Shown here: positions 11,161-19,504 of the stretch, piece by piece | How positions within the stretch are numbered: the first letter of the stretch is position 1 | Layout of the letters: every line of letters begins with the position of its first letter | Notes under the pieces: generated by a model | The model's input: only the letters and a program-made list of their open reading frames with translations | What the model was told of the DNA's origin: nothing | The model's database searches: none | Program-made: the position numbers and the translations under genes | NCBI GenBank assembly: GCA_902530635.1 | Contig: CACABC010000001.1 | Span: forward strand, 1 to 64,000 | DNA: 64,000 nucleotides | Source: an uncultured Pelagibacteraceae bacterium | GTDB lineage: Bacteria > Pseudomonadota > Alphaproteobacteria > Pelagibacterales > Pelagibacteraceae | Direction of reading: 5' to 3'

Positions 11161-11902
11161 TAAAATGATTTTTGCAATTTATATTTTTCTTTAACCTTAC
11201 TTTTCTAAAATTGAGATTAAGTGCATTAAAAATCATTATTTCCCCATTTAAAGGTTTACCTATTTTTAAAATAGATTTAATAACCTCATTAGCTTGCAAT
11301 GATCCCGCTATTCCTGCAAGTGTAGACATTATTCCTTCGCTCTCACAATTTTGATTACCCAAAGGAGCTTTTGGCATAAAACATCTTAGGCAAGGACTTT
11401 CTTCTCTAAAATCAAAGTTAAAAACTTGCCCATCATATTTACTTATTGCAGAGGAAATTAAAACTTTTTTATTTTTTACGCAATAATCATTGATTAAAAG
11501 TCTCGACTTAAAATTATCAGTCCCATCACATATAAAATCATAGTTTTTTGCAATATCATGAATATTTTCTTTATTTATCTTTTTTGCATAGGTTTTAATA
11601 TTAATTTTTTTATTTATTTTTCTAATAAATTTTTTCGATACTGAAACTTTTAATTTACCTAAATCCTTCTTTGTAAATAATACTTGTCGACTGAGATTAG
11701 AAATTTCAATCTTATCATGATCAACAATGCCTAAATTTCCAACTCCAGAATAAGACAGATACAACATAAGAGGACAACCTAATCCACCTGCACCAATAAT
11801 TAAAATTTTTGATTCAAATATCTTTTTCTGGCCCGCAACCCCAATATTTTTTAAGATAAGCTGTCTTGAATATTTTTTTAAATCAATAGAGTTTAATTCC
11901 AT
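11153..11902 (-). CDS. ThiF/MoeB-family adenylyltransferase (E1-like)
   Basis: A 249-residue E1-like enzyme that would adenylate the C-terminal glycine of a sulfur-carrier protein such as ThiS or MoaD. The family N-terminus YSRQLILKNIGVAGQKKI, the ATP-binding Rossmann loop IIGAGGLGCPL, the Arg finger region NLSRQVLF and the metal-binding DGTDNF are present. The first zinc Cys pair is CLRC, but the second canonical CxxC near the C-terminus appears as CKNH (Cys-x-x-His). ThiF and MoeB cannot be told apart from this window; no thiS or moaD is adjacent. It lies one base downstream of coaBC. Confidence 0.85.
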   Translation of the reverse strand: MELNSIDLKKYSRQLILKNIGVAGQKKIFESKILIIGAGGLGCPLMLYLSYSGVGNLGIVDHDKIEISNLSRQVLFTKKDLGKLKVSVSKKFIRKINKKINIKTYAKKINKENIHDIAKNYDFICDGTDNFKSRLLINDYCVKNKKVLISSAISKYDGQVFNFDFREESPCLRCFMPKAPLGNQNCESEGIMSTLAGIAGSLQANEVIKSILKIGKPLNGEIMIFNALNLNFRKVRLKKNINCKNHFNA

Positions 11903-11903
11903 T

Positions 11904-13130
11904 TTAGTTCAGATTTTTTTTGATATCTAAAAAAGAATTCATTATTTTTCTAGCAATTATTGATGCAACAAATTTTTTTGAATTTCTCTTAATTTTATGA
12001 GTATTTCCCTTTTTATCAATTATTGTTACTTCGTTAAAATCTACATTAAATCCAGAGGTTTTTTTAGATACATCATTGGCAATTATCATATCACAATATT
12101 TTTCTTTCATTTTGTCAATTGAGTTATTAATTACATTCTCTGTCTCTGCTGAAAAACCGACCAATAGCTTAGGTTTATATCTGTTATTTTTTCCTAAGAA
12201 TTCGAGTATATCAGGATTTTTTTCTAATTTTATTTCATTAAATTTTAGTCTTTTTTTAATTTTGTTTTTATTTTTAATTAGCGGTTTAAAATCTGAAACT
12301 GCTGCAGAGCAAACAGCAATATCTGCCGGCAAAGTTCTTTTAACAATATCAAACATTTGCTTTCCAGAAGTAACTCTTTTAACTTTAATATCCTTTGAGT
12401 AATTAATATTGGTAGGTCCAGATATAAGAGTTGTTTTAACTCCAAGTCTTTCTAATTCTAATGCTATTTCATAACCTTGTTTTCCACTTGATTCGTTAGA
12501 AATGAACCTTACCGGATCTATATACTCTTTAGTGGGTCCAGTTGTTACAATCGCTTTAATATTTTTCTTTTTAAAATAATCTTTTTTCTTAAAAAATTTT
12601 TCTAAATATGAAATAATTTGCCTTGGACTAGACATTTTGCCTTTTCCATATTCACCACATGCCATTTCTCCATCTATGGGCCCTATAAATTTATAACCAA
12701 AACTGAACAATAAATTAAAATTTTTTTGGGTCGCTTGGTGTATCCACATCCTTACATTCATTGCAGGTATAAGAAAAATCTCTTTATCTGCAGCCAGAAT
12801 AACAGTTGTTGCTAAATCATTTGCAGTACCTCTTGAAAGTTTAGACATTAAATTTGCAGTTGTTGGTAAAACCAAAATGGCATCTGCCCAACGTGAAAGT
12901 GAAATATGATCCATTTTACCATTATTTTTTTCATCAAATGTATCCTCAAACACTTTATTTTTAGACAAAGATGAAATTGATAATGGGGTGACAAATTTTT
13001 TTCCTGTTTTTGTTAAAATTACTTTAACAAAGCACCCTTTTCTTTGTAGCAATCTTATTAAATCAAGTGATTTGTACGCAGAAATACCACCGCCAATAAT
13101 CAGTAAAATTTTTTTATTTTTTAAATTCAT
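11904..13130 (-). CDS. coaBC: Phosphopantothenoylcysteine decarboxylase/synthetase
   Basis: Bifunctional CoA biosynthesis enzyme. The CoaC flavoprotein domain occupies about residues 1-180 (IGGGISAYKSLDLIRLL, DHISLSRWADAILVLPTTANLM, and PAMNVRMW, the substrate-recognition PXMNXXMW-type motif). The CoaB CTP-dependent synthetase domain follows (VTTGPTKEYIDPVRFISN, SSGKQG and VCSAAVSDF). Length 408 is typical. It sits between ubiB and the ThiF-like gene with almost no spacing, suggesting one minus-strand operon from ubiE onward. In other bacteria it is often near ubiB or dut. Confidence 0.95.
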   Translation of the reverse strand: MNLKNKKILLIIGGGISAYKSLDLIRLLQRKGCFVKVILTKTGKKFVTPLSISSLSKNKVFEDTFDEKNNGKMDHISLSRWADAILVLPTTANLMSKLSRGTANDLATTVILAADKEIFLIPAMNVRMWIHQATQKNFNLLFSFGYKFIGPIDGEMACGEYGKGKMSSPRQIISYLEKFFKKKDYFKKKNIKAIVTTGPTKEYIDPVRFISNESSGKQGYEIALELERLGVKTTLISGPTNINYSKDIKVKRVTSGKQMFDIVKRTLPADIAVCSAAVSDFKPLIKNKNKIKKRLKFNEIKLEKNPDILEFLGKNNRYKPKLLVGFSAETENVINNSIDKMKEKYCDMIIANDVSKKTSGFNVDFNEVTIIDKKGNTHKIKRNSKKFVASIIARKIMNSFLDIKKNLN

Positions 13131-13136
13131 TCCAAA

Positions 13137-14702
13137 TTAAAATACTATAAATATACCAATAACAAAACCCAAAAATATTATAACCATATTATTCCTCAAA
13201 TTTTTCATTTTTAATTCCTCAACCTCAAAATTCTTTGTATTCAAAGCATTCAAATTTAATTTCCCCTCAGCTATCATTTGTAGAGTTTTATTTGCGTTAT
13301 CCATAACCTTTGGTAAATCTGGAATTCTTTCCAAAATATCTTTTGATAGTTCTATGGTTTTATTAATAGCCGACTCTGGACCTTTTTCACTTTTAATCCA
13401 ATTTTCTAAAACAGGTCTTGATACCTCCCATATATTGGTATTAGGATTTAATTTTCTAGCGACGCCCTCAACAACAACCATAGTTTTTTGTAGCAGCAAT
13501 AATTGTGTTTGTGTTTGCATATTGAATTTTTCTGTAATCTCAAATAATTGACCCAATAAATTTCCTCCAGAAATATCTTTAATAGATTGCCCAAAAATAG
13601 GTTCACCAATTGATCTTAAAGCTTGTGCAAAATCATCTTTTGAGGTGTTAGGGGGAACAAGTCCAGCTAAAAAATGCATCTCAGCTACTTTTACATAATC
13701 TCTTTCGATAAAACCAAAAAGAATTTCAGCTAGATATTTTTTATTATTTTTATCTAATCGACCCATTATACCAAAATCTACAGGGACAATATTTCCCTCT
13801 TTATCAACAAATAAATTTCCTTGATGCATATCTGCATGAAAAAAACCATCTCTTACCGCTTGCTTTAAAAATATTTGTATTAAGTTCTCTGATATTTTTT
13901 TGAGATCTATATTTAAATCTTTAAGTTTCTCTATCTCTCTTATAGAAATACCATCAATTTTATCAAGTGTTAATATTTTTTTAGAAGTATAATTCCAATA
14001 AATTTTAGGTACTTTAATACCTTTGTCATTTAAAGTATTTTCTCTTAGCTCGCCAGCTGCAGCAGCTTCAAATCTTAAATCCATTTCAACATTCGTAATT
14101 TCTTTTAATAAACTGATAACTTCTACTAACTTTAGTCTTTTTGTACTTTTAAATATGCTCTCCACTAAATATGCAAGAAACATAAGAGCATCCAGTTCTT
14201 CATTGACAAGAGTTTTTATATTTGGTCTTAAAATTTTTATTGCAAGTTCTTTTTCTTCTTTACCAATTTTAATCTTTGCAAAATGTACTTGAGCTATAGA
14301 AGCAGCAGCAACAGGCTCGCTAAGAAACAATATATCCTTAAAAGATTTGGATCCTATTTCCTTTTCAATGATAGTTTTAGCTTTTTCAGTATTAAATGCT
14401 GGAAGTTTATCTTGTAACTTTTCCAACTTATTTGCAATTTCATCGCCAATTATGTCTGGCCTTGTAGCTAAAAATTGACCGAGCTTTATAAATGTTGTTC
14501 CCATATCCTCTAAAGATTGGCATAATTTTTCTCCAGAGGTTTTATTTAAATTTTCAATTCTTTTTGATGAACCTATAGAAAATGTATAAAATATAAACTT
14601 TAGTCCTCCCGGGATAGGCTTAATCTTATCCAATATTTCAATCGTGCCGGAACAGGATAATTTTCTTAAAATCTTGAATAAATTATAAATTTTTTTAAAC
14701 AT
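13137..14702 (-). CDS. ubiB: Ubiquinone biosynthesis kinase-like protein UbiB
   Basis: ABC1/ADCK-family atypical kinase/ATPase required for ubiquinone synthesis. The 521 residues include the family KxGQ motif (TFIKLGQFLATRPD), the Ala-rich nucleotide loop VAAASIAQVHFAKI, the invariant Lys in ELAIKILRP, the HADMHQGNLFV catalytic loop and the VDFGIMGR metal motif. One hydrophobic C-terminal segment (NNMVIIFLGFVIGIFIVF) anchors it in the membrane. It lies two bases after ubiE and six bases before coaBC. Confidence 0.95.
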   Translation of the reverse strand: MFKKIYNLFKILRKLSCSGTIEILDKIKPIPGGLKFIFYTFSIGSSKRIENLNKTSGEKLCQSLEDMGTTFIKLGQFLATRPDIIGDEIANKLEKLQDKLPAFNTEKAKTIIEKEIGSKSFKDILFLSEPVAAASIAQVHFAKIKIGKEEKELAIKILRPNIKTLVNEELDALMFLAYLVESIFKSTKRLKLVEVISLLKEITNVEMDLRFEAAAAGELRENTLNDKGIKVPKIYWNYTSKKILTLDKIDGISIREIEKLKDLNIDLKKISENLIQIFLKQAVRDGFFHADMHQGNLFVDKEGNIVPVDFGIMGRLDKNNKKYLAEILFGFIERDYVKVAEMHFLAGLVPPNTSKDDFAQALRSIGEPIFGQSIKDISGGNLLGQLFEITEKFNMQTQTQLLLLQKTMVVVEGVARKLNPNTNIWEVSRPVLENWIKSEKGPESAINKTIELSKDILERIPDLPKVMDNANKTLQMIAEGKLNLNALNTKNFEVEELKMKNLRNNMVIIFLGFVIGIFIVF

Positions 14703-14704
14703 TT

Positions 14705-15409
14705 CTATATTTTCCAGCCAGAGTGAATAGCAGCAATTCCACCAGATAAATCTCTATATTCAACATTCTCATAACCATTAGATTTTATTATTTTTAATAA
14801 CTCATCCTGATTATAAAATTCATCAATGCTGTTCACTAAATATTCATATGGTTCAGATTTGCCCACTATGTATTTACCCAAATGAGGGATTATTTTAGAA
14901 TATCCTTTATAAATACCGTGCAAGATTTCATTATTAACTTTTGAAAATTCCAAACACAAAAATCTTCCTCCTGTTTTTAACACCCTTCTACTCTCTTTGA
15001 GAGCAAGATTTATGTTTGAAAAATTTCTAATTCCGAAGCTTACGACATAAATATCGAAAGTTTCTTCTTTAAATGGTAATTTTTCTGCTGGAGAACAATA
15101 CCATTTAACTCTTTCTGAATTTTTTAATTTATCTTTTCCCATAGAGAGCATATGCTTATTTGGTTCCACACATTTAACTTTTCCAGAAAATTTAATTTTT
15201 TTTAGAAATGCCTTAGCAACATCACCTGTTCCTGAAGCTACGTCAATTAAATGATCGTTTTTTTTGGGACTCATCCAGTCAATCAATCTGCCTTTCCAGG
15301 CTCGGTGTGCTCCCAAAGACATTAAGTCATTCATCAAGTCATATTTACTAAAGACTTCATTAAAAACTTTTGTTACATTTACTTTTTTCGATTGATTAAT
15401 ATTTTTCAT
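14705..15409 (-). CDS. ubiE: Ubiquinone/menaquinone C-methyltransferase
   Basis: SAM-dependent C-methyltransferase of the quinone pathway. The 234 residues begin with a KVFNEVFSKYDLMNDLMSLGAHRAWK segment, then motif I DVASGTGDVAKAFL and the signature FGIRNFSN, with FLCLEFSKV and PHLGKYIVG downstream. Heads the ubiE-ubiB-coaBC run. Its ATG is only 15 bases from the divergent mutM ATG, so the two promoters must overlap each other or the neighbouring coding sequence. Confidence 0.96.
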   Translation of the reverse strand: MKNINQSKKVNVTKVFNEVFSKYDLMNDLMSLGAHRAWKGRLIDWMSPKKNDHLIDVASGTGDVAKAFLKKIKFSGKVKCVEPNKHMLSMGKDKLKNSERVKWYCSPAEKLPFKEETFDIYVVSFGIRNFSNINLALKESRRVLKTGGRFLCLEFSKVNNEILHGIYKGYSKIIPHLGKYIVGKSEPYEYLVNSIDEFYNQDELLKIIKSNGYENVEYRDLSGGIAAIHSGWKI

Positions 15410-15424
15410 TTTTTATAAAGTTAT

Positions 15425-16291
15425 ATGCCAGAATTACCAGAAGTTGAAGTTGTTAGAAGATCCCTACAATCGTTTATAAAAGGGCTTAAAATTAAAAAAG
15501 TATCAATATTCAATAGGAATTTACGATACAAAATAAGTAAAAATTTCAGCAAAACAATTAAAAGTCATCAAATAATCTCTATAGAAAGAAAATCAAAATT
15601 TTTACTTATTGGACTAAATAACAATAAAACGATCTTAATTCATTTGGGTATGACAGGTAAAATCTTTATAATTAATAATTACTTAAAAAAGATTTTTAAA
15701 ACAAGCTTTTATTATGAAAATCAATTAAGTTCAAAACATAATCATCTTATAATTCATTTAAGCAAATCAACAAAGTTGATTTACAATGATGTGAGGAAAT
15801 TTGGTTTTATCAAATTAATATTAACCAATCAAATCAAACAAAATAAACATCTTATCTTACTTGGTCCTGAACCTTTAACTCAAAAATTTAATGAAAAATA
15901 TTTTAAAAAAAAATCTTTGAAAATTAAAAAAAATTTAAAAAATTTCTTGATGGATCAAAAATTAGTTTCTGGCCTAGGAAATATATATGTAAATGAGATT
16001 CTACATTACAGTTCAATTAATCCACTTAAAATTTCAAATAGATTAAAAAATCACCAAATAAAAAAAATTATCAAAAATACAAAAACAATATTGTTGCGCG
16101 CAATAAAGTTAGGCGGTTCTAGTATAAGAGATTTTAGGGGGATCGAAGGACAAGATGGTTATTTTCAACAAAATTTTATGGTGTATAATAGGGACAAAGA
16201 AAATTGCAAGAAAGAGGGATGTTCAGGAAAAATAAAAAAAATATATATATCTAATCGCTCTACTTTCTACTGTTTGAAATGCCAAAAATAG
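15425..16291 (+). CDS. mutM: Formamidopyrimidine-DNA glycosylase
   Basis: Removes 8-oxoguanine and formamidopyrimidines from DNA. The N-terminal Pro-Glu catalytic pair is intact (MPELPEVEVVRRSL). The helix-two-turn-helix region contains QKLVSGLGNIYVNEIL, and the C-terminal four-Cys zinc finger is complete (NCKKEGCSG...YCLKC). Length 288 is close to the usual 270-290. The protein is unusually rich in Lys, Asn and Ile, reflecting base composition. Divergent from ubiE, and 44 bases upstream of rpsT. Confidence 0.96.
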   Translation: MPELPEVEVVRRSLQSFIKGLKIKKVSIFNRNLRYKISKNFSKTIKSHQIISIERKSKFLLIGLNNNKTILIHLGMTGKIFIINNYLKKIFKTSFYYENQLSSKHNHLIIHLSKSTKLIYNDVRKFGFIKLILTNQIKQNKHLILLGPEPLTQKFNEKYFKKKSLKIKKNLKNFLMDQKLVSGLGNIYVNEILHYSSINPLKISNRLKNHQIKKIIKNTKTILLRAIKLGGSSIRDFRGIEGQDGYFQQNFMVYNRDKENCKKEGCSGKIKKIYISNRSTFYCLKCQK

Positions 16292-16335
16292 TTAAATGTT
16301 GACCTAAATATTTCAAACATATATATGTCCCATAA

Positions 16336-16602
16336 ATGCCTAATACAAAATCAGCTATAAGAAGAGTAAAAAGAGTAAAAAAGCAATCCTTAGTAAACAA
16401 GCAAAGAAAAAATCGATACAAAGTTGCATTAAAAAAGATGAACAAATTGCTTGAAAAAAAAGATATGAAAGAAATCAATAAATTCTTCCCAACTTTTCAG
16501 TCAGAACTTATGAAAATCGCAAAAACTGGGGTTGTAAAAAAAGAAAACCTGTCTAGAAAAATCTCAAGAATTTCTCGTAGAATAAAAAAAATCAATAAAT
16601 AG
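16336..16602 (+). CDS. rpsT: 30S ribosomal protein S20
   Basis: 16S rRNA-binding protein, 88 residues, highly basic. It shows the S20 pattern NTKSAIRRVKRVKKQSLVNKQRKN, a central helix, and KTGVVKKENLSRKISRISRRI. In many alphaproteobacteria rpsT lies directly upstream of dnaA, as here. The ATG at 16336 gives the family N-terminus (MPNTKSA). Confidence 0.95.
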   Translation: MPNTKSAIRRVKRVKKQSLVNKQRKNRYKVALKKMNKLLEKKDMKEINKFFPTFQSELMKIAKTGVVKKENLSRKISRISRRIKKINK

Positions 16603-16664
16603 TTGCAATCAATTTAAAGTTGTTAAGCTCAAATATTTTTAGTAGATCAGTTTTTTTTATTAAA

Positions 16665-16685
16665 AACAATATATAGACAATTGTT
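16665..16685. other. Small inverted repeat after rpsT
   Basis: AACAAT (16665-16670) and ATTGTT (16680-16685) form a 6-base stem around a 9-base loop, extendable with mismatches. A T-rich stretch follows about 15 bases later. It could be a weak rpsT terminator or part of the pre-dnaA control region; chance is also possible in such AT-rich DNA. Confidence 0.25.
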
Positions 16686-16711
16686 CTTTATGGTTGAAAT
16701 TTTTTTTTATT

Positions 16712-16727
16712 TTTCATCTTCTACGAT
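16712..16727 (+). repeat. 16-base direct repeat upstream of dnaA, copy 1
   Basis: TTTCATCTTCTACGAT is repeated exactly at 16760-16775, 48 bases downstream. The repeat is richer in G+C than the surrounding poly-T tracts, and the following bases are similar but not identical. The rest of the 266-base rpsT-dnaA gap consists of A/T runs. I saw no match to the E. coli DnaA box TTATCCACA. The pair could bind DnaA or another regulator. Confidence 0.6.
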
Positions 16728-16759
16728 TATTTTTTTTTAAAAAATACAACTTATTCTAA

Positions 16760-16775
16760 TTTCATCTTCTACGAT
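16760..16775 (+). repeat. 16-base direct repeat upstream of dnaA, copy 2
   Basis: Second exact copy of TTTCATCTTCTACGAT, in the same orientation and 48 bases from the first (between four and five helical turns). It lies about 94 bases before the dnaA ATG. See copy 1. Confidence 0.6.
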
Positions 16776-16818
16776 AACTTTACAACTTAGATCAAATTAT
16801 TTTTTTGTTTTCTAAAAA

Positions 16819-16847
16819 AAAAGTTGAATTAAAAATAATTAACTTTT
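16819..16847. promoter_or_regulatory. AT-rich dyad just upstream of dnaA
   Basis: AAAAGTT-G-AATTA (16819-16831) faces TAATTAACTTTT (16836-16847) across a 4-base loop, giving a 12-base-pair stem with one bulged G. It ends about 20 bases before the dnaA ATG, so in RNA it could form a leader hairpin and in DNA an operator. Low complexity makes chance pairing possible. Confidence 0.3.
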
Positions 16848-16868
16848 AAAAATTAAATTCTTTTGATT

Positions 16869-18254
16869 ATGGAAAAATCATTAAATACTAAGAGTAATTT
16901 AATTGCTGAGGAAAATGTTTTGAATTGGAACACTGTTCAAGAAGGTTTCAGGAAGACATTTGGTTCCGAAATTTACTCAAGTTGGCTTAAAAATATTTCT
17001 TTGATTACGGAATACAACCATTATGTGATTTTAGGAGTTCAAACTAGATTTATTAGAGATTGGATTACTTCAAGATATGCAGATAAAATTCTCAGTGAAT
17101 TAAAAAAATTTAAATTAAGTATTGATAGAATTGAATTTAAAATAATCGGAGAAAAATTGGAAGGCATAGCTTTTCCAGCAAAATCTGAAGATAGAAAAAT
17201 AAGCGATATTAAGGATGGAGTATTAAATTACAACAGATTAAATCCTAATTTAAGTTTTGAGAATTTTGTTGTAGGCAAAAGCAATAAGATCGCATTTTTA
17301 TCAGCTAAAAAGATATCGTCTCAGCTTTCAAGATATAATCCATTATTTATATATGGCGGTGTTGGTCTTGGAAAAACCCATTTAATAAATGCAATTGGTC
17401 TTGAATTAAAAAATAATTCTAGCGTAATGTTTATTTCAGCAGAAAGATTTATGTATCAATTTATTAAATCTATAAAAAAGAATGAAATGGTAAATTTCAA
17501 AGATTTTTTTAGAAAAGCCAATGTATTTATTATTGATGATATACAATTTATAAGAGGTAAGGAGGGTTTACAGGAAGAATTTTTTCATACATTTAATAGT
17601 CTTTTTGATAAAAGCGCTCAAATTATAATCTCATCCGATCGTCCACCAAATAAACTTGATAGAGTCCAGGAAAGAATAAAATCAAGATTATCAGGCGGAC
17701 TTGTAGTCGATATTGGAGTACCAGATTATGATTTGAAACTTAATATTTTAAAGAAAAAAATTACAGAGTTTCAAAACTCTTTCCATGAATATCCCAATTT
17801 AAATAATGAAATAATTGATTATATGGCTAAGGAGTCAAATCTAAACATAAGAGAATTAATTGGAATTTTTAATAGAGTTGTTGCGTTCAGCAAAATGAAT
17901 AAAAAGCCGCTTAGCATTAACGATTGTAAGATAATACTCAAAGATGTTCACAATAATAATAAAGTTATAAGTATTGATAAAATTCAGAATGTTACTTCTA
18001 ATTTTTTTAGTATAAATTTACAAGAAATGTTGTCTCAAAGGAGATCTCGCCCTTTGGCTAGACCTAGACAAATCGCCATGTATTTAGCAAAGAAACTTAC
18101 AACACGCTCCTTGCCAGAAATAGGTAGAAAGTTTGCTAACAGGGACCACACTACAGTAATTCATGCTGTTAAAACTATAGAAAAACTCTCCCAAGATAAC
18201 AGCCTAATGAAAAAAAATATTGAGGAAATAACATCTATAATTTTGAGCGAATAA
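16869..18254 (+). CDS. dnaA: Chromosomal replication initiator DnaA
   Basis: AAA+ initiator that binds and melts the origin. Domain I is at the N-terminus (WNTVQEGFRKTFGSEIYSSW). The AAA+ core has Walker A GGVGLGKTHL and Walker B FIIDDIQF with an ERIKSRLSGGL box VII region. The C-terminal helix-turn-helix carries the DnaA signature (RPRQIAMYLAKKLTTRSLPEIG, then NRDHTTVIHAVKTI). I chose the ATG at 16869 (461 residues); a TTG two codons upstream, at 16863, is also in frame. It is one base from dnaN. Confidence 0.98.
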   Translation: MEKSLNTKSNLIAEENVLNWNTVQEGFRKTFGSEIYSSWLKNISLITEYNHYVILGVQTRFIRDWITSRYADKILSELKKFKLSIDRIEFKIIGEKLEGIAFPAKSEDRKISDIKDGVLNYNRLNPNLSFENFVVGKSNKIAFLSAKKISSQLSRYNPLFIYGGVGLGKTHLINAIGLELKNNSSVMFISAERFMYQFIKSIKKNEMVNFKDFFRKANVFIIDDIQFIRGKEGLQEEFFHTFNSLFDKSAQIIISSDRPPNKLDRVQERIKSRLSGGLVVDIGVPDYDLKLNILKKKITEFQNSFHEYPNLNNEIIDYMAKESNLNIRELIGIFNRVVAFSKMNKKPLSINDCKIILKDVHNNNKVISIDKIQNVTSNFFSINLQEMLSQRRSRPLARPRQIAMYLAKKLTTRSLPEIGRKFANRDHTTVIHAVKTIEKLSQDNSLMKKNIEEITSIILSE

Positions 18255-18255
18255 A

Positions 18256-19371
18256 ATGCAATTTAAAATAAAGCGCGATGTTCTACTAAAATCATTGGCG
18301 ATAGCACACAATATAATTGAGAGAAAGAATACATTACCAATTTTATCCAATGTACTTCTTAAGGTTCAAAACAAGAAGCTAATTGTAGTTGCGACAGATT
18401 TAGATCTAGTTTATTTCGAGGAAATTTCTAATTTTAACGCAGTCAAGGATGGCAGTACTACTACATCTGCAACAGTTTTATATGATATTTTAAGAAAATT
18501 ACCTTCTAATTTGGATGTTGAATTTAATTTACAAGATGAAAATAAATTGAATATCTCTGCTGAAAATTCAAAGTTTAACCTTTTGTGTTTACCAGTTGAT
18601 AATTTTCCAAATTTTATGGAAGATTTTAAAGGAAATGGAATAATCCTTCATAGGGAAAAGTTATTAAATTTATTAAATAAAACAAGAATATCAATGTCAA
18701 ATGATGAGACTAGACACTACTTAAATGGAATTTATGTTCATCTCACAGAGTCAAATAAAAAATCATATTTAACAGGAGTTGCAACTGATAGTCACAGACT
18801 ATCATCGAGTAGCATTCCCTTAGAAAAAATTCAGGACTTCAAATCATTTATTTTGCCAAAAAAAGCAGTTTTTCAACTTTGTAATTTGTTACAAGATAGC
18901 AAAGAGAATGTTCTGCTTAATTCTGGAGACTCTAAAATTCAGTTTAAAATTGGAAATTCAAGGATAATTTCTAAAATAATCGATGGAAAGTTTCCAGATT
19001 ACAAAAAAGTAGTACCACAAAGTAACAACAAAACACTTACAGTTAACGCAAAGGATCTAATCCATTCCATAGAAAGAGTTATTACTGTTTCTATTGATAG
19101 AAAAGAGGGTGTCAAAATTGCTCTGAAGAAAGATCAAATTCAATTATTTGTTAATAGTACTTCCTCAGGTGACGGCAGAGAAACCCTTAAGGCAAATTAT
19201 AATTCTGACGACCTTACAGTCGGATTTAATTCTAGATATCTATTAGATATAGCATCTGAAATTGAAAACGAAAAATTAACAATGAATCTTAGTGATTCAA
19301 TTTCTCCTGTTTTAATACAAGATGATTCTGATAAACAAAGTTATTTTGTGATTATGCCAATGAAAATTTGA
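18256..19371 (+). CDS. dnaN: DNA polymerase III sliding clamp (beta subunit)
   Basis: Ring-shaped processivity factor of the replicase, 371 residues, three clamp folds. Recognised from the N-terminus (LLKSLAIAHNIIERKNTLPILSNVLL), the TGVATDSHRLS segment, DGKFPDYKKVVPQ in the middle domain, and the C-terminal YFVIMPMKI. It lies one base after dnaA, so the two are very likely co-transcribed. The usual next gene recF is absent; a 133-base gap and gyrB follow. Confidence 0.97.
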   Translation: MQFKIKRDVLLKSLAIAHNIIERKNTLPILSNVLLKVQNKKLIVVATDLDLVYFEEISNFNAVKDGSTTTSATVLYDILRKLPSNLDVEFNLQDENKLNISAENSKFNLLCLPVDNFPNFMEDFKGNGIILHREKLLNLLNKTRISMSNDETRHYLNGIYVHLTESNKKSYLTGVATDSHRLSSSSIPLEKIQDFKSFILPKKAVFQLCNLLQDSKENVLLNSGDSKIQFKIGNSRIISKIIDGKFPDYKKVVPQSNNKTLTVNAKDLIHSIERVITVSIDRKEGVKIALKKDQIQLFVNSTSSGDGRETLKANYNSDDLTVGFNSRYLLDIASEIENEKLTMNLSDSISPVLIQDDSDKQSYFVIMPMKI

Positions 19372-19504
19372 AATAAACTAAATTTAGAAAAAAAATTTAA
19401 TTTGTCTCAAATTATTGTTATTAGTCAATGATAATATACGGATCTAATTCTTTCTGATTTTATATAAACATAAAAAAGTGATATAGTTAAATTTCTTTTT
19501 AAAT

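Noticed and set aside
15425-16291. Lys/Asn-rich mutM as a degraded gene
   Set aside because: Catalytic Pro-Glu and all four zinc-finger Cys are present, and the length is normal.
16829-16856. Repeated TTAA motifs before dnaA as CtrA sites
   Set aside because: Spacing is 6 or 3 bases, not the 7 of the CtrA box, and TTAA is expected by chance in this AT-rich gap.
16603-16868. tRNA gene or classical DnaA boxes in the rpsT-dnaA gap
   Set aside because: No cloverleaf-like pattern and no TTATCCACA-type 9-mers were seen; only A/T tracts, one direct repeat and a dyad.
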